Below, piece after piece: positions 1 to 9,897 of a DNA stretch of 64,000 nucleotides. The notes beneath the pieces are model-generated. The model ran no database searches, was not told the DNA's origin, and was given only the letters and a program-made list of their open reading frames with translations. The stretch is from Arenimonas soli. Lineage in GTDB: Bacteria > Pseudomonadota > Gammaproteobacteria > Xanthomonadales > Xanthomonadaceae. How positions within the stretch are numbered: the first letter of the stretch is position 1; each line of letters begins with the position of its first letter. A program made the position numbers and the translations under genes. The stretch covers positions 481,603-545,602 of the forward strand of contig NZ_BMKC01000003.1 of assembly GCF_014643775.1 (NCBI RefSeq). The letters run 5' to 3'.

Positions 1-859
1 CGGGCGTGATGCCGGCCTGTTCGCAGGCGAACAGCGTGCCGGTTCGACCGAAGCCGACGGCGATTTCGTCGGCGATCAGGTGAACGCCATGGGCGTCGCA
101 CAGTTCGCGGGCCCGGCGCAGGTAGGCCGGGTGGAACATGCGCATGCCGCCGGCGCACTGCACCAGGGGTTCGAGCACCAGGGCGCAGACGCTGCCGGCA
201 TTGGCCTCGAGCAGGGCGGCCAGTTGATCGGCGCGGCGCAGGGCGCAGGCCTCGGCGGATTCGCCGGGTTCGGCCTCGTAGGCATCGGGCGAAGGCGCGA
301 ACAGGGGTTCGAGCAGCAGCGGCGCGTACACCCGGCGGTACAGCGGGATGTCGCCCATCGACAGCGCGCCGATGGTTTCGCCGTGGTAGCCATTGGTGAG
401 CGAAATGAAGCGGGTGCGCCGGCCGTCGCCCCGGTTGAGGTGGCTGTGGAAGCTCATCTTCAGCGCCACTTCGATCGCCGCCGAGCCGTTGTCGGCGTAG
501 AACACCCGGGCCAGGCCCGGCGGCGCGCGCTCGAGCAGGGACTCGGCCAGGGCCAGGCCCGGGGCGTGGGAGAAGCCCGCGTAGATGACGTGCTCGAGCT
601 CCAGCGCCTGCCTGCCGATGGCCTCGGCGATGCGCGTTTCGCCGTGCCCGAACAGGTTCGTCCACCAGCTGCTGCCGGCGTCGAGGTAACGTTTGCCGTC
701 CACGCCCTCGAGCCAGGCGCCACGGCCACGGCGGATCGGCACCAGGGGCAGGGTGCCCGGGTGTTCCTTCATCTGGGTGCAGGGGTGCCAGACGATGTCC
801 AGGTCGCGCTGGCGCCAGGCGGCTTCGTCCAGGCCGTGGATCCGGGCTTGTTTGTCCAT
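1..859 (-). CDS. bioA: Adenosylmethionine-8-amino-7-oxononanoate aminotransferase (partial, 3' end outside window)
   Basis: PLP-dependent class III aminotransferase of biotin synthesis. It uses S-adenosylmethionine as amino donor to convert 7-keto-8-aminopelargonate to 7,8-diaminopelargonate in the cytoplasm. About 286 N-terminal residues are visible: IWHPCT-like WHPCTQM near the start, [10 protein letters not shown], the PLP-phosphate region [12 protein letters not shown], and [18 protein letters not shown], which contains the Asp that holds the pyridine nitrogen. The window ends just before the expected catalytic lysine. The start is the ATG at 859 (MDKQARIHG), facing away from nudE with an 87-nt gap. 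WHPCT has Cys where the E. coli enzyme has Tyr; this is read as lineage variation. No bio neighbours are in view. Confidence 0.93.
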   Translation of the reverse strand, partial: MDKQARIHGLDEAAWRQRDLDIVWHPCTQMKEHPGTLPLVPIRRGRGAWLEGVDGKRYLDAGSSWWTNLFGHGETRIAEAIGRQALELEHVIYAGFSHAPGLALAESLLERAPPGLARVFYADNGSAAIEVALKMSFHSHLNRGDGRRTRFISLTNGYHGETIGALSMGDIPLYRRVYAPLLLEPLFAPSPDAYEAEPGESAEACALRRADQLAALLEANAGSVCALVLEPLVQCAGGMRMFHPAYLRRARELCDAHGVHLIADEIAVGFGRTGTLFACEQAGITP

Positions 860-934
860 GCGCGGATGATCCGGTGCCCGGCGCCGCCTGTCCAACCGCG
901 GCGGGTTCGCCGGGACGCCGGCGGCGGCAGCGGC

Positions 935-940
935 TAGAAT
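935..940 (+). promoter_or_regulatory. Candidate -10 box of nudE (leaderless)
   Basis: TAGAAT matches the sigma-70 -10 consensus at five of six bases and ends six bases before the nudE ATG. A transcript starting at the usual distance would begin at or next to the start codon, giving a leaderless or nearly leaderless mRNA. No good -35 hexamer is visible at 16-18 nt. This is inference only. Confidence 0.4.
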
Positions 941-946
941 CGCTGG

Positions 947-1492
947 ATGCGTCCCTTGCCGACCATCCACGCCCGTGAAGAACAGCCGCTGGAAAGCGGC
1001 CGCCGGGAAATCCTGCACCTGGAGTTCAGCAACGGCGAGCGCCGCCGCTACGAACGACTGGTCAGCGGCGGGCACGGCTCGGTCATCATCGCCGCGGTGC
1101 CCGAGCCCGGCACCGTGCTGTTGATCCGCGAATACGCCGCCGGCACCCACCGCTACGAACTGGGCCTGCCCAAGGGCCGCATGGACGCCGGCGAAACCGT
1201 CGAGGAAGCGGCCAACCGCGAGCTCAAGGAAGAAGTGGGCATGGGCGCGCGCAAGCTCAGCCTGGTGCGCTCGATCACGCTGGCGCCCGGCTACATGAGC
1301 CACCAGATCCACCTGGTGCTGGCCGAAGACCTTTACCCCGAGCGCCTGCCCGGGGACGAACCCGAGGAACTGGAGGTCGTGCCCTGGAAGTTCGACCGCC
1401 TGGCCGACCTGATGTTGCGCGAGGACTGTTCGGAAGGCCGCTCGCTGGCCGCCCTGTTCATCGTGCGCGAACTGCTCAGGGAGCGAGAGTGA
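947..1492 (+). CDS. nudE: ADP compounds hydrolase NudE (Nudix)
   Basis: Nudix hydrolase of 181 residues, the usual NudE length. NudE cleaves ADP-ribose, NADH and diadenosine polyphosphates into nucleoside monophosphates. The Nudix box is complete: [14 protein letters not shown] followed by RELKEEVGM at about residues 78-100, with the REXXEE metal-binding core. Upstream [19 protein letters not shown] is typical of the ADP-ribose pyrophosphatase branch. The start is the ATG at 947, close behind a TAGAAT box. Its stop overlaps the cysQ start by four bases (GTGA), so the two are probably translationally coupled. Both enzymes with mazG form a nucleotide house-cleaning cluster. Confidence 0.9.
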   Translation: MRPLPTIHAREEQPLESGRREILHLEFSNGERRRYERLVSGGHGSVIIAAVPEPGTVLLIREYAAGTHRYELGLPKGRMDAGETVEEAANRELKEEVGMGARKLSLVRSITLAPGYMSHQIHLVLAEDLYPERLPGDEPEELEVVPWKFDRLADLMLREDCSEGRSLAALFIVRELLRERE

Positions 1493-2289
1493 ATCCAATG
1501 CGCGAGGCCTGCATCGGCCTGGCCCGCGAGGCCGGCGACGCCATCCTGTCCGTGTATGCGCGCGATTTCAGCGTGGAAACGAAGGACGACGACTCCCCGC
1601 TCACCCAGGCCGACCTGGCCTCGCATCGGATCATCGTCGACGGCCTGCGTCGCCTGGCCCCGGACATCCCCGTGCTGAGCGAAGAAGACGCGGACATCCC
1701 CTGGGACGTTCGCCGCCAATGGACGCGGCACTGGCTGGTGGACCCGCTCGACGGCACCCGCGAGTTCGTCAAGAGGAACGGCGAGTTCACCGTCAACATC
1801 GCGCTGGTCGAAAACGGCCGCCCGGTGCTGGGCGTGGTGTTCGCGCCGGTGCCCGACTACCTGCTGCATGCCGAGGCCGGCGTCGGCGCCTTCCTGCGCG
1901 AGCGCGGGCAGGACATCCCCCTGCAGACCCGGCGGCCGGCGTCGTCGCCGCTGCGGGTCGCCGCCAGCCGTTCGCACCTGGACGAACGCACCGCACGGGC
2001 GCTCGAACGCATGGGCGACACCGAACGCCACGGCCTGGGCTCGTCGCTCAAGTTCTGCCGCATCGCCGAGGGCAGCATCGACGTCTACCCGCGCTTCGGC
2101 CCCACCAGCGAGTGGGACACCGCCGCGGCGCAGTGCGTGCTGGAGGCGGCCGGTGGCGCCGTGCTGCGCCTGGACGGCACGCCGCTGGACTACAACCGCA
2201 AGGAAAACATCCTCAACCCGCACTTCATCGCGCTCGGTGATGTGTCGCTGCCCTGGCGCGATTGGCTGGACGAGGGCGTGGATGGCTGA
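1489..2289 (+). CDS. cysQ: 3'(2'),5'-bisphosphate nucleotidase CysQ
   Basis: Mg-dependent phosphatase of the inositol monophosphatase fold, 266 residues. CysQ hydrolyses 3'-phosphoadenosine 5'-phosphate (PAP), the by-product of sulfate assimilation and of sulfotransferases, to AMP. Metal-binding motifs are visible: LSEEDADIP, then [20 protein letters not shown], and C-terminal [16 protein letters not shown]. The start is taken as GTG at 1489, overlapping the nudE stop; ATG at 1498 is possible and would remove three residues. The 3' end overlaps mazG by eight bases. Confidence 0.92.
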   Translation: MNPMREACIGLAREAGDAILSVYARDFSVETKDDDSPLTQADLASHRIIVDGLRRLAPDIPVLSEEDADIPWDVRRQWTRHWLVDPLDGTREFVKRNGEFTVNIALVENGRPVLGVVFAPVPDYLLHAEAGVGAFLRERGQDIPLQTRRPASSPLRVAASRSHLDERTARALERMGDTERHGLGSSLKFCRIAEGSIDVYPRFGPTSEWDTAAAQCVLEAAGGAVLRLDGTPLDYNRKENILNPHFIALGDVSLPWRDWLDEGVDG

Positions 2290-3118
2290 AATCGACGAAC
2301 TGCTGGCGATCATGGCCCGGCTGCGCGACCCCGAGCGTGGTTGCCCCTGGGACGTCGCCCAGGATTTTTCGACCGTCGCGCCGTACACCATCGAAGAAGC
2401 CTACGAAGTCGCCGATGCCATCGAGCGCGGCGACATGCACGACCTCAAGGACGAGTTGGGCGACCTGCTGCTGCAGGTGGTCTTCCACGCACGCATGGCC
2501 GAAGAGGCCGGGCACTTCGCGTTCGCCGACGTCGCCGCCGCCATCAACGACAAGATGGTCCGCCGGCACCCACATGTGTTCGGCGACGCCGCCTGCCAGG
2601 CGGACGCCGACGCGCAGCTGGCCAACTGGGAAGAGCTCAAGCGCCAGGAGCGCCAGGCCAGCGGCACGCAGGACACCAGCGTGCTGGCCGGCATCACCCG
2701 CGGCCTGCCGGAATGGCAGCGCGCCGTGAAGCTGCAGAAGCGCGCCGCCACGCTTGGCTTCGACTGGCCGGGCCCGACGCCGGTGATCGCCAAGCTGCAC
2801 GAGGAAATCGAGGAGGTGCGGGTGGAGTTCGACGCCGTCGCCGCCGACCCGGCCGATGCCGCCGCCCGCGACCGGCTCGAGGACGAACTGGGCGACGTGC
2901 TGTTCGTGGTCGCCAACCTCACCCGCCACGCCAAGGTCGATTTCGGCGCCGCGCTGCGCCGGGCCAATGCCAAGTTCGAACGCCGGTTCCGGCGCATGGA
3001 GCAGCTGGCGGCCGGGGAGGGCGTGGATTTGTCGAGCCTGTCCCTCGAAGACCAGGACGCCTACTGGAACCGGGCCAAGGCCGAGGAGAAGCTTTCCACC
3101 GGAAAGCATCGGGACTAA
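2282..3118 (+). CDS. mazG: Nucleoside triphosphate pyrophosphohydrolase MazG
   Basis: House-cleaning enzyme that hydrolyses (d)NTPs to NMP and PPi, 278 residues with the normal two-domain MazG layout. The first domain carries EEAYEVADAIE and DELGDLLLQVVFHARMAEE. The second carries KLHEEIEEVRVEF and DELGDVLFVVANLTRHAK; these ExxE/ExxD sets bind Mg. The ATG at 2282 lies inside the cysQ 3' end, so coupling is likely. The last codons and the TAA stop (3116-3118) lie inside a REP-like dispersed repeat (3109-3129), so the extreme C-terminus (TGKHRD) is probably repeat-derived and dispensable. Confidence 0.94.
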   Translation: MAEIDELLAIMARLRDPERGCPWDVAQDFSTVAPYTIEEAYEVADAIERGDMHDLKDELGDLLLQVVFHARMAEEAGHFAFADVAAAINDKMVRRHPHVFGDAACQADADAQLANWEELKRQERQASGTQDTSVLAGITRGLPEWQRAVKLQKRAATLGFDWPGPTPVIAKLHEEIEEVRVEFDAVAADPADAAARDRLEDELGDVLFVVANLTRHAKVDFGAALRRANAKFERRFRRMEQLAAGEGVDLSSLSLEDQDAYWNRAKAEEKLSTGKHRD

Positions 3119-3129
3119 AGTCCCTCCCA
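3109..3129 (+). repeat. REP-like short dispersed palindrome
   Basis: TCGGGACTAAAGTCCCTCCCA forms a GGGACT/AGTCCC hairpin. Apart from TA versus GG in the loop, its first 20 bases match sequences at 36213-36233 and, inverted, at 35742-35762. Three copies in 64 kb, one of them carrying a gene's stop codon, suggest a genome-wide REP-like family. Confidence 0.6.
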
Positions 3130-3144
3130 CAGGAGAGGCGCGCC

Positions 3145-3453
3145 ATGAGCGAATCCGGATTCCGCAGTTTCCGCGAGTTCTACCCCTTCTACCTGGGCGA
3201 ACACGCCAACCCGACTTGCCGCCGCCTGCACTTCGCCGGCAGCTGCGTGGCGCTGGGCTTCATCGCCGCGGCGGTGGCCACGCTCAATCCCTGGTGGCTG
3301 CTGGCCGCCCTGGTCAGCGGGTATGCCTTCGCCTGGGTCGGCCACTTCTTCTTCGAACACAACCGCCCGGCGACCTTCAAGCACCCGTTTTATTCCTTTG
3401 CCGGCGACTGGGTCATGTTCAAGGACATGCTGACCGGAAAGATCCGCTTCTGA
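3145..3453 (+). CDS. DUF962 / Mpo1-like small membrane protein
   Basis: Small integral membrane protein of 102 residues related to yeast Mpo1 (YGL010w), a 2-hydroxy fatty acid dioxygenase; the bacterial role is not established. It starts MSESGFRSFREFYPFYLGEH, has two hydrophobic segments (about residues 30-50 and 52-72), and the family signature GHFFFEHNRPATFKHP with conserved His, Glu and Asn. An AGGAG ribosome site lies nine bases before the ATG, inside the tail of the REP-like repeat. It lies 26 bases after mazG and may be co-transcribed with it. Confidence 0.82.
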   Translation: MSESGFRSFREFYPFYLGEHANPTCRRLHFAGSCVALGFIAAAVATLNPWWLLAALVSGYAFAWVGHFFFEHNRPATFKHPFYSFAGDWVMFKDMLTGKIRF

Positions 3454-3515
3454 GCCCGCGTTGACGCCGCCTTGCCGGCGGCTTCACGCCCGAATCACCG
3501 GGGCCGGGGTCTAAT

Positions 3516-3554
3516 CTTCACAAAGCTGAAGACACCCTCTTCACATCCCTGAAG
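3516..3554 (+). promoter_or_regulatory. Pair of direct operator-like repeats upstream of the response regulator
   Basis: Two 16-bp sequences, CTTCACAAAGCTGAAG (3516-3531) and CTTCACATCCCTGAAG (3539-3554), start 23 bases apart. Each has inverted CTTCA/TGAAG arms. The second overlaps the ribosome site (GAAGGAG) of the response regulator gene. This is the kind of arrangement bound by OmpR/PhoB-type dimers, so autoregulation is inferred; no footprint is known. Confidence 0.5.
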
Positions 3555-3563
3555 GAGCACCCC

Positions 3564-4277
3564 ATGCGACGCGATGACCCGGCCGGCCTGATCCTTGTGG
3601 TCGAAGACAACCGCAACCTGTCCGAGATGGTTGGCGAATACCTCGAATCCAAGGGGTTTGGCGTGGACTACGCCACCGACGGCCAGGACGGCTTCCGCCT
3701 GGCCGCCGACAACAGCTACGACGTGATCGTGCTGGACCTGATGCTGCCGCGCATGGACGGCCTGGAAGTCTGCCGCCGCCTGCGCAACGAGGCCAAGAAG
3801 TCCACGCCGGTGCTGATGCTGACCGCCCGGGACACCCTCAACGACAAGGTGGTGGGCCTGGAGGCCGGGGCCGACGACTACCTGGTCAAGCCCTTCGCGA
3901 TCCAGGAACTCGAGGCCCGCGTGCGTGCCCTGATCCGCCGCGACCGCCGCCAGGTCAGCGCCGAGGTGCTGAAGGTGGCCGACCTGGTGCTCGACACCGC
4001 CAGCCTGCGGGTCACCCGCGCCGGCCAGGAAATCCAGCTCTCGCCCATCGGCCTGCGCCTGCTGACCATCCTGATGCGCGAATCGCCGCGCGTGGTCACC
4101 CGCCGCGACATCGAACGCGAGATCTGGGGCGACGGCCTGCCCGATTCCGACACCCTGCGCAGCCACCTCTACAACCTGCGCAAGGCCATCGACCGGCCGT
4201 TCGACCGCCCGCTGCTGCACACCGTGCAGACCGCCGGCTACCGCATCGCCGACCTCGATGCCCCCCCGGCCGGCTGA
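3564..4277 (+). CDS. OmpR/PhoB-family response regulator
   Basis: DNA-binding response regulator of 237 residues. The receiver domain (about 10-125) has the acidic patch VVEDN, phospho-acceptor Asp58 in VIVLDLMLPRMDG, the conserved TAR (Thr/Ala switch) and the KPF lysine. The winged-helix output domain (about 140-230) ends with SHLYNLRKAIDRPFDRPLLHTVQTAGYRI in outline, the recognition helix and wing of the family. Start ATG at 3564 after GAAGGAG. The sensor gene follows after four bases. A MacA-like exporter lies immediately downstream, so envelope or antimicrobial stress is a plausible signal, but this is inference. Confidence 0.92.
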   Translation: MRRDDPAGLILVVEDNRNLSEMVGEYLESKGFGVDYATDGQDGFRLAADNSYDVIVLDLMLPRMDGLEVCRRLRNEAKKSTPVLMLTARDTLNDKVVGLEAGADDYLVKPFAIQELEARVRALIRRDRRQVSAEVLKVADLVLDTASLRVTRAGQEIQLSPIGLRLLTILMRESPRVVTRRDIEREIWGDGLPDSDTLRSHLYNLRKAIDRPFDRPLLHTVQTAGYRIADLDAPPAG

Positions 4278-4281
4278 CGCC

Positions 4282-5589
4282 ATGCCGCATCGCAAGGGAC
4301 TGCGGCGCAAGATCTGGACCGCCTTCATCCTGCAGGCCGCGGCGATCAGCTTCGCCGCGGTGCTGGGCGTCTACGGCGCCTCGGCCGTGCTCAAGCACGT
4401 GCTGATCCAGCAGGCCCTGCAGGAAGAGGCCGCGCACTACTGGCAGCGCATGCAGGCCAACCCGGGCGCGGAAGTGCCCGACACCTACAACATGACCGGC
4501 TACCTGCTTCCCGCCGGCGCCGACCCGAAGCGCGTGCCGGAAACCATCCGCAGCCTGGCGCCGGGTTTCCATGCCCTGCCGCGCGCGCAGGGCGGGTCGC
4601 TGGTGCTGGTCGACCAGGACCGCCACGGCCACCGCCTGTACCTGTTGTTCAAGCAAGAACAGGTGGACAGCCTGGCGTTCTGGTTCGGCATGGCGCCGCT
4701 GGCGATCGTGCTGGTGGTTATCTACGTGATCGCCTGGACGACCTACCGCGCCTCGCGGCGCGCGGTGTCGCCGGTGATCTGGCTGGCCTCGCAGGTCCAG
4801 CGCTGGGATCCCAAGCAGCCCGAGCCGGCCCTGCTGAGCCCTGAAAACCTGCCCACCGACGTCGAAGGCGAAACCCTGGTGCTGGCGCAGTCGCTGCACG
4901 AGTTCGCCAGCCGCATCGAAAACTTCGTGCAGCGCGAGCGCGACTTCACCCGCGATGCCTCGCACGAGCTGCGCACGCCGCTCACCGTCATCCGCGTGGC
5001 CGGCGACATGATGGCCGGCGACGACAGCCTGTCGCCCATGGCGCGCAAGTCCCTGGGCCGCATCCAGGGCGCCGGCCGCGACATGGAGGCGCTGATCGAA
5101 GCCTTCCTCATCCTGGCCCGCGAGGGCGACACCGGCCTGCCGGACGTGGATTTCGACGTCGCCGAGGTCGTGCAGGAAGAAGTCGAAAAGGCCCGGCTGC
5201 TGGTCGCCGCGAAGCCGGTCGAGGTCAGCTGCCGGGTCGAGCAGGGATTCCACCTGCAGGCGCCGGCCCGGGTGCTGTCGGTGATGCTGAGCAACCTGCT
5301 GCGCAACGCCTGCAATTACACCGACGCCGGCCGCGTCACGGTGACGGTGCGCCACGGCGAGATATCGGTGGCCGACACCGGCGTGGGCATGGACGAAACC
5401 GTGCTGGCGCGGGTGTTCGAGCCCTTCTATCGCGCCGCCAACCCGGGCAAGGAAGGCCAGGGCATCGGCCTGTCCATCGTGCAGCGCCTGTCGCATCGCT
5501 ACGGCTGGCCGGTGCGGCTGGAAAGCCGGCCTGGCGAGGGCACCACCGCCACCCTGAGTTTCCCGCACGCCACCACCGCCGCTGGCTGA
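4282..5589 (+). CDS. Sensor histidine kinase of the adjacent response regulator
   Basis: Membrane histidine kinase. The first transmembrane segment lies near residues 10-35, followed by a periplasmic region of about 100 residues and a second transmembrane segment near 135-155. The HisKA domain carries phospho-acceptor His228 in RDASHELRTPLTVIRV. The ATPase domain has the N box NLLRNACNYTDAGRV, G1 box VADTGVGMD, F box FEPFYRA and G2 box GQGIGLSIV. ATG at 4282, four bases after the regulator stop, is preferred; an in-frame ATG at 4258 would overlap the regulator by 20 bases. The periplasmic domain is not one I recognise, so the ligand is unknown. Confidence 0.9.
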   Translation: MPHRKGLRRKIWTAFILQAAAISFAAVLGVYGASAVLKHVLIQQALQEEAAHYWQRMQANPGAEVPDTYNMTGYLLPAGADPKRVPETIRSLAPGFHALPRAQGGSLVLVDQDRHGHRLYLLFKQEQVDSLAFWFGMAPLAIVLVVIYVIAWTTYRASRRAVSPVIWLASQVQRWDPKQPEPALLSPENLPTDVEGETLVLAQSLHEFASRIENFVQRERDFTRDASHELRTPLTVIRVAGDMMAGDDSLSPMARKSLGRIQGAGRDMEALIEAFLILAREGDTGLPDVDFDVAEVVQEEVEKARLLVAAKPVEVSCRVEQGFHLQAPARVLSVMLSNLLRNACNYTDAGRVTVTVRHGEISVADTGVGMDETVLARVFEPFYRAANPGKEGQGIGLSIVQRLSHRYGWPVRLESRPGEGTTATLSFPHATTAAG

Positions 5590-5686
5590 ACCCCGCCCCG
5601 CGCCGCGGGCCCGGTGCGTCAACCGCGCACGCGGGCCCGCGTTAACCTCCTGATTGCCGACCCGCCCAAGAGTCCACGGAGCCACG

Positions 5687-6897
5687 ATGCCGAGCCAACG
5701 CCGACGCCCCTTCCGCCTGTTCGCGGCCATCGCCGTGGTCGCGCTGGCCTTGCTGGCGGCCTGGTGGTTGTTCGGGCGCGGTGGCGAAGCCGCCGGCCAG
5801 TACCGTACCGCCCCGGTCGAACGCGGCGACGTGCGCGTGGTCATCTCGGCCACCGGCACGCTGCGCGCCACCACCACCGTGGACGTGGGCTCGCAGGTGT
5901 CGGGCCAGGTGCTCGAAGTACTGGTGGACTACAACGACCAGGTCAGCCGCGGCCAGGCCATCGCCCGCCTCGATCCCGCGCCGCTGGAAACCCGGCTCGA
6001 ACAGGCCGAGGCCGACCTGGCCAGCGCCCGCGCGTCGGTGAACGAAGCCCGCGCCGGCGTGACCAATGCCGAGGCCGACTACAACCGCAAGCGCGACCTG
6101 GTGCAACGCCAGCTGATCGCGCGCAGCGAAGCCGACCTCGCCCTGGCCGCACGCGACCAGGCCCGGGCCCGCGTGGTGTCGGCCGAAGCCTCGGTGCGCC
6201 AGCGCCAGGCCGCGGTCGGCAATGCCCGCCTGGACGTGGACTACACCGTCATCCGCTCGCCGGTGGACGGCGTGGTGCTGCTGCGCGACATCGAGCCCGG
6301 CCAGACCGTGGCGGCCAGCTTCCAGACGCCGGTGCTGTTCCAGATCGCCGAGGACCTGGCGCAGATGCAGATCGACCTGAGCGTGGACGAAGCCGACGTT
6401 GGCCAGATCCGCGAGGGCCTGCCGGTGTCCTTCACCGTCGATGCCTACCCTGACCGGCAGTTCGACGGCGAGGTGCGGCAGGTGCGGCTGGCGGCGACGG
6501 CGACCTCGAACGTGATCACCTACCCGGTGGTGGTGCAGGTGCAGAACGCCGACCTGAGCCTGCTGCCGGGCATGACCGCCAGCGCCGAAATCGTGGTGGA
6601 CCGGCGCGAGGGCGTGCTGCGCGTGCCCAATGCGGCATTGCGCTACACGCCGCCGGATGCACCGCCGGCGCGCGCCGGTGGGGAAGGCCGCCAGCGTGGC
6701 GCGCCGGGGGCCGCTGCGGGCGGCGCGGGTCGGCCCGGTGCCGGTCGCGGCGGTGCGCGCCGGACCCTGTGGGTGCTCGAAGGCAAGGCGCCCACCGCCG
6801 TGGCGGTCGAGGTCGGCGTTTCCGACGGCACGCTCACCGAAGTCACCGGCGTACAGGAAGGCCAGCAGGTGGTGATCGGCCAGGAGCGCCCGACCGA

Positions 6898-6901
<4 letters not shown>
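5687..6901 (+). CDS. MacA-like periplasmic adaptor of a tripartite ABC exporter
   Basis: Membrane-fusion protein that links an inner-membrane ABC permease to an outer-membrane channel. It has an N-terminal membrane anchor (FRLFAAIAVVALALLAAWWL), a split lipoyl half-motif (VDVGSQVSGQVLEVLVDYND), an alpha-helical hairpin (about residues 100-170), the second lipoyl half (TVIRSPVDGVVLLRDIEPGQ) and beta-barrel domains. ATG at 5687 follows CGGAG. It overlaps the next gene by four bases (ATGA). An unusual Gly/Ala/Arg-rich insert (about residues 322-360) interrupts the membrane-proximal domain just before TLWVLEGK. No TolC-like gene is present nearby, so the outer-membrane channel must be encoded elsewhere. 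Confidence 0.88.
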
Positions 6902-7607
<706 letters not shown>

Positions 7608-7611
<4 letters not shown>

Positions 7612-8879
7612 CGCTTACCGACGTGCTCCGTTCCGCGGTGTCCTCGCTGCGCGGCAACTGGCTGCGCAGCATTCTGACCGCGCTGGGCGTGATCATCGGC
7701 ATCGCCGCGGTCATCGTCATGGTGTCGGTCGGGCAGGGCACGCAGTCCGAGCTCGACCAGATGATTTCGCGCCTGGGCTCGAACCGGCTGGAGGTTTTCG
7801 GCGGCGCCTCGCGCGGCCCCGCCCGCGGCGGCGCAGGCAGCCAGGCCAGCCTCACCGATTCGGACGCCGATGCGATCCGCAACGAAATCCCCGGCGTGCA
7901 GTACGTGGCCACCTCGGTGTCGGGTGGCGGCCAGGTGGTGTTCGCGGAGAACAACTGGTCGTCGCGCTGGGAAGGGGTGAACGCCGACTATTTCCCCGTA
8001 AACGACTGGCGGATCGCCTCGGGCGCCGAGTTTTCGCCGCGTGACTACAACACCGCCAACAAGGTGGTGATCCTGGGCGAAACCGTGCGCCGCGAACTGT
8101 TCGGCGACGGCGACCCGGTCGGGGCCACCATTCGTTTCGGCCGGGTGCCGCTGAAGGTGGTGGGCGTTCTTTCGGCCAAGGGCCAGGGCAACTGGGGCCA
8201 GGATTCGGACGACATCATGCTGGTGCCGCTGGAAACCGGCCGACGGCGCATGGCCGCGGCCGCGGCTCCCGAAGCCGCGCCCGCCGCTGGGGCGGTGGCG
8301 ACGCCGCGCCGGGCCGACACCGTCAACCGCATTTCGGTGGGCGTCGGCCGGGCCGAAGACCTGGCTTTCGTCGAAGACGAGATCAATGCCCTGCTGCGCC
8401 AGCGCCATCGCATCGCGCCCGGCGCCGAGGACGATTTCCAGGTGCGCAACATCGCCGAGATCGTCGCCACCCGCACCCAGACCACGCGGCTGATGTCGCT
8501 GCTGCTGGGCGCGGTGGCCAGCATTTCGCTCATCGTCGGCGGCATCGGCATCATGAACATCATGCTGGTGTCGGTGACCGAACGCATCCGCGAGATCGGC
8601 CTGCGCATGGCGGTGGGCGCCGGGCCGCGCGAGATCCAGCTGCAGTTCCTGGCCGAAGCCATGCTGATTTCCCTGGGCGGCGGCGCCATCGGCATCGCCC
8701 TGGGCGTGGCCGGCGCGCTGCTGGCCAGCAAGTTCGGCGCACTGCCGGTGCAGCTGGACCTGCAGGTGGTGGCGATGGCGACCGCGTTTTCGGTCGCCAC
8801 CGGCCTGTTCTTCGGCTTCTATCCGGCACGCAAGGCCGCGCGCCTGGATCCGATCGAAGCGCTGCGCCACCAGGGTTAG
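7608..8879 (+). CDS. MacB/FtsX-type ABC transporter permease
   Basis: Inner-membrane permease of 423 residues: one N-terminal transmembrane helix (SILTALGVIIGIAAVIVMVS), a large periplasmic MacB_PCD domain (about residues 45-280), then three C-terminal helices in the FtsX domain with the typical ERIREIGLRMAVGA coupling motif. An Ala/Pro-rich low-complexity stretch (about residues 215-235) interrupts the periplasmic domain, parallel to the Gly/Arg-rich insert in the adaptor. The start ATG overlaps the ATPase stop (ATGA). The substrate is unknown; relatives export macrolides, lipopeptides or precursors of envelope components. Confidence 0.9.
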
Positions 8880-8910
8880 ACTCGCCCCTGTCCGCCAACC
8901 GAGGTTCGCC

Positions 8911-9897
8911 ATGTCCCGCTCCTTGCTGATTGCCCTCGCCATCGCCGCCGCGCCCGCCTGGGCCCAGGAGCGCCCGACCGCCCTGGTCATCCACGGGGGT
9001 GCCGGCGTGATCGAACGCAGCGCGCTGTCTGCGGAAGAAGAAAAAGCCGTGCGCGCCGACCTGGACCGTGCGCTCGACGCCGGCCACGCGGTGCTCGCCG
9101 ACGGGGGCACGGCGCTCGACGCGGTCACGGCCGCGGTTCGCGTGCTGGAAGAATCCCCCTGGTTCAACGCCGGCAAGGGCGCGGTCTTCAACGCGGAAGG
9201 CGGGCACGAACTCGACGCCGCCGTCATGCAGGGCCACACCCGCCGCGCTGGCGCCGTTGCCGGCGTCAGCACCGTGCGCAGCCCGATCCTGCTCGCGCGC
9301 GCGGTGATGGAGCGTTCGCAGCACGTCATGCTGGCCGCCGCCGGTGCGGAAAAGTTCGCCGACGAACACCCCGACATCGAGCGCGTGGCGCCGGACTGGT
9401 TCGACACCGAGCGCCGCCGCGAACAGCTGGAAAAGGCCCGGCAGCGCGAGCAGGCCGGCCAGGCGACGCTGCCGGTCACCTACTTCGGCACGGTCGGCGC
9501 GGTGGCGCTGGACAAACACGGCCACATCGCCGCCGCCACTTCCACGGGCGGCATGACCAACAAACGCTGGGGCCGCATCGGCGACGCGCCGATCATCGGC
9601 TCGGGCACCTGGGCCGATGCCGGCTGCGGCGTTTCCGGCACCGGCTGGGGCGAGTTCTACATCCGTTCGGCGGCGGCGCACGACATCTGCGCCCGGGTCG
9701 CCTACCGCGGCGATTCGCTGGCGGCGGCCTCGGAAGAAGTCATCAACGGCATCGTGCCGAAGCTCGGCGGCGATGGCGGCGCGATCGCCCTGGACGCCAA
9801 GGGCAACATCGCCATGCCCTTCAACACCTCGGGCATGTACCGCGGCTGGGTCAGGCCCGACGGCAGCCGCGGCACCGCGATCTTCGCCGACGACTGA
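8911..9897 (+). CDS. Secreted isoaspartyl peptidase / plant-type L-asparaginase
   Basis: N-terminal-nucleophile hydrolase (Ntn, T2 family), 328 residues, with a signal peptide of about 18 residues ending AWA, so it is probably periplasmic. It removes isoaspartyl residues from dipeptides and can hydrolyse asparagine. Family motifs: VIHGGAGVI, WFNAGKGAVFN, LDAAVMQG, and the autoprocessing site YFGTVGAVALD, where Thr194 would become the new N-terminus of the beta subunit. Downstream GGMTNKRWGRIGDAPIIGSG binds substrate. A TTAGACT box precedes the gene. It ends tail-to-tail with the next minus-strand gene, whose stop is immediately adjacent. Confidence 0.92.
   Translation: MSRSLLIALAIAAAPAWAQERPTALVIHGGAGVIERSALSAEEEKAVRADLDRALDAGHAVLADGGTALDAVTAAVRVLEESPWFNAGKGAVFNAEGGHELDAAVMQGHTRRAGAVAGVSTVRSPILLARAVMERSQHVMLAAAGAEKFADEHPDIERVAPDWFDTERRREQLEKARQREQAGQATLPVTYFGTVGAVALDKHGHIAAATSTGGMTNKRWGRIGDAPIIGSGTWADAGCGVSGTGWGEFYIRSAAAHDICARVAYRGDSLAAASEEVINGIVPKLGGDGGAIALDAKGNIAMPFNTSGMYRGWVRPDGSRGTAIFADD

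Noticed and set aside
4258-4281. Upstream ATG as the start of the sensor kinase
   Set aside because: It would overlap the regulator gene by 20 bases and add a Pro-rich start; the ATG at 4282 just after the regulator stop fits the operon better, though it is not excluded.
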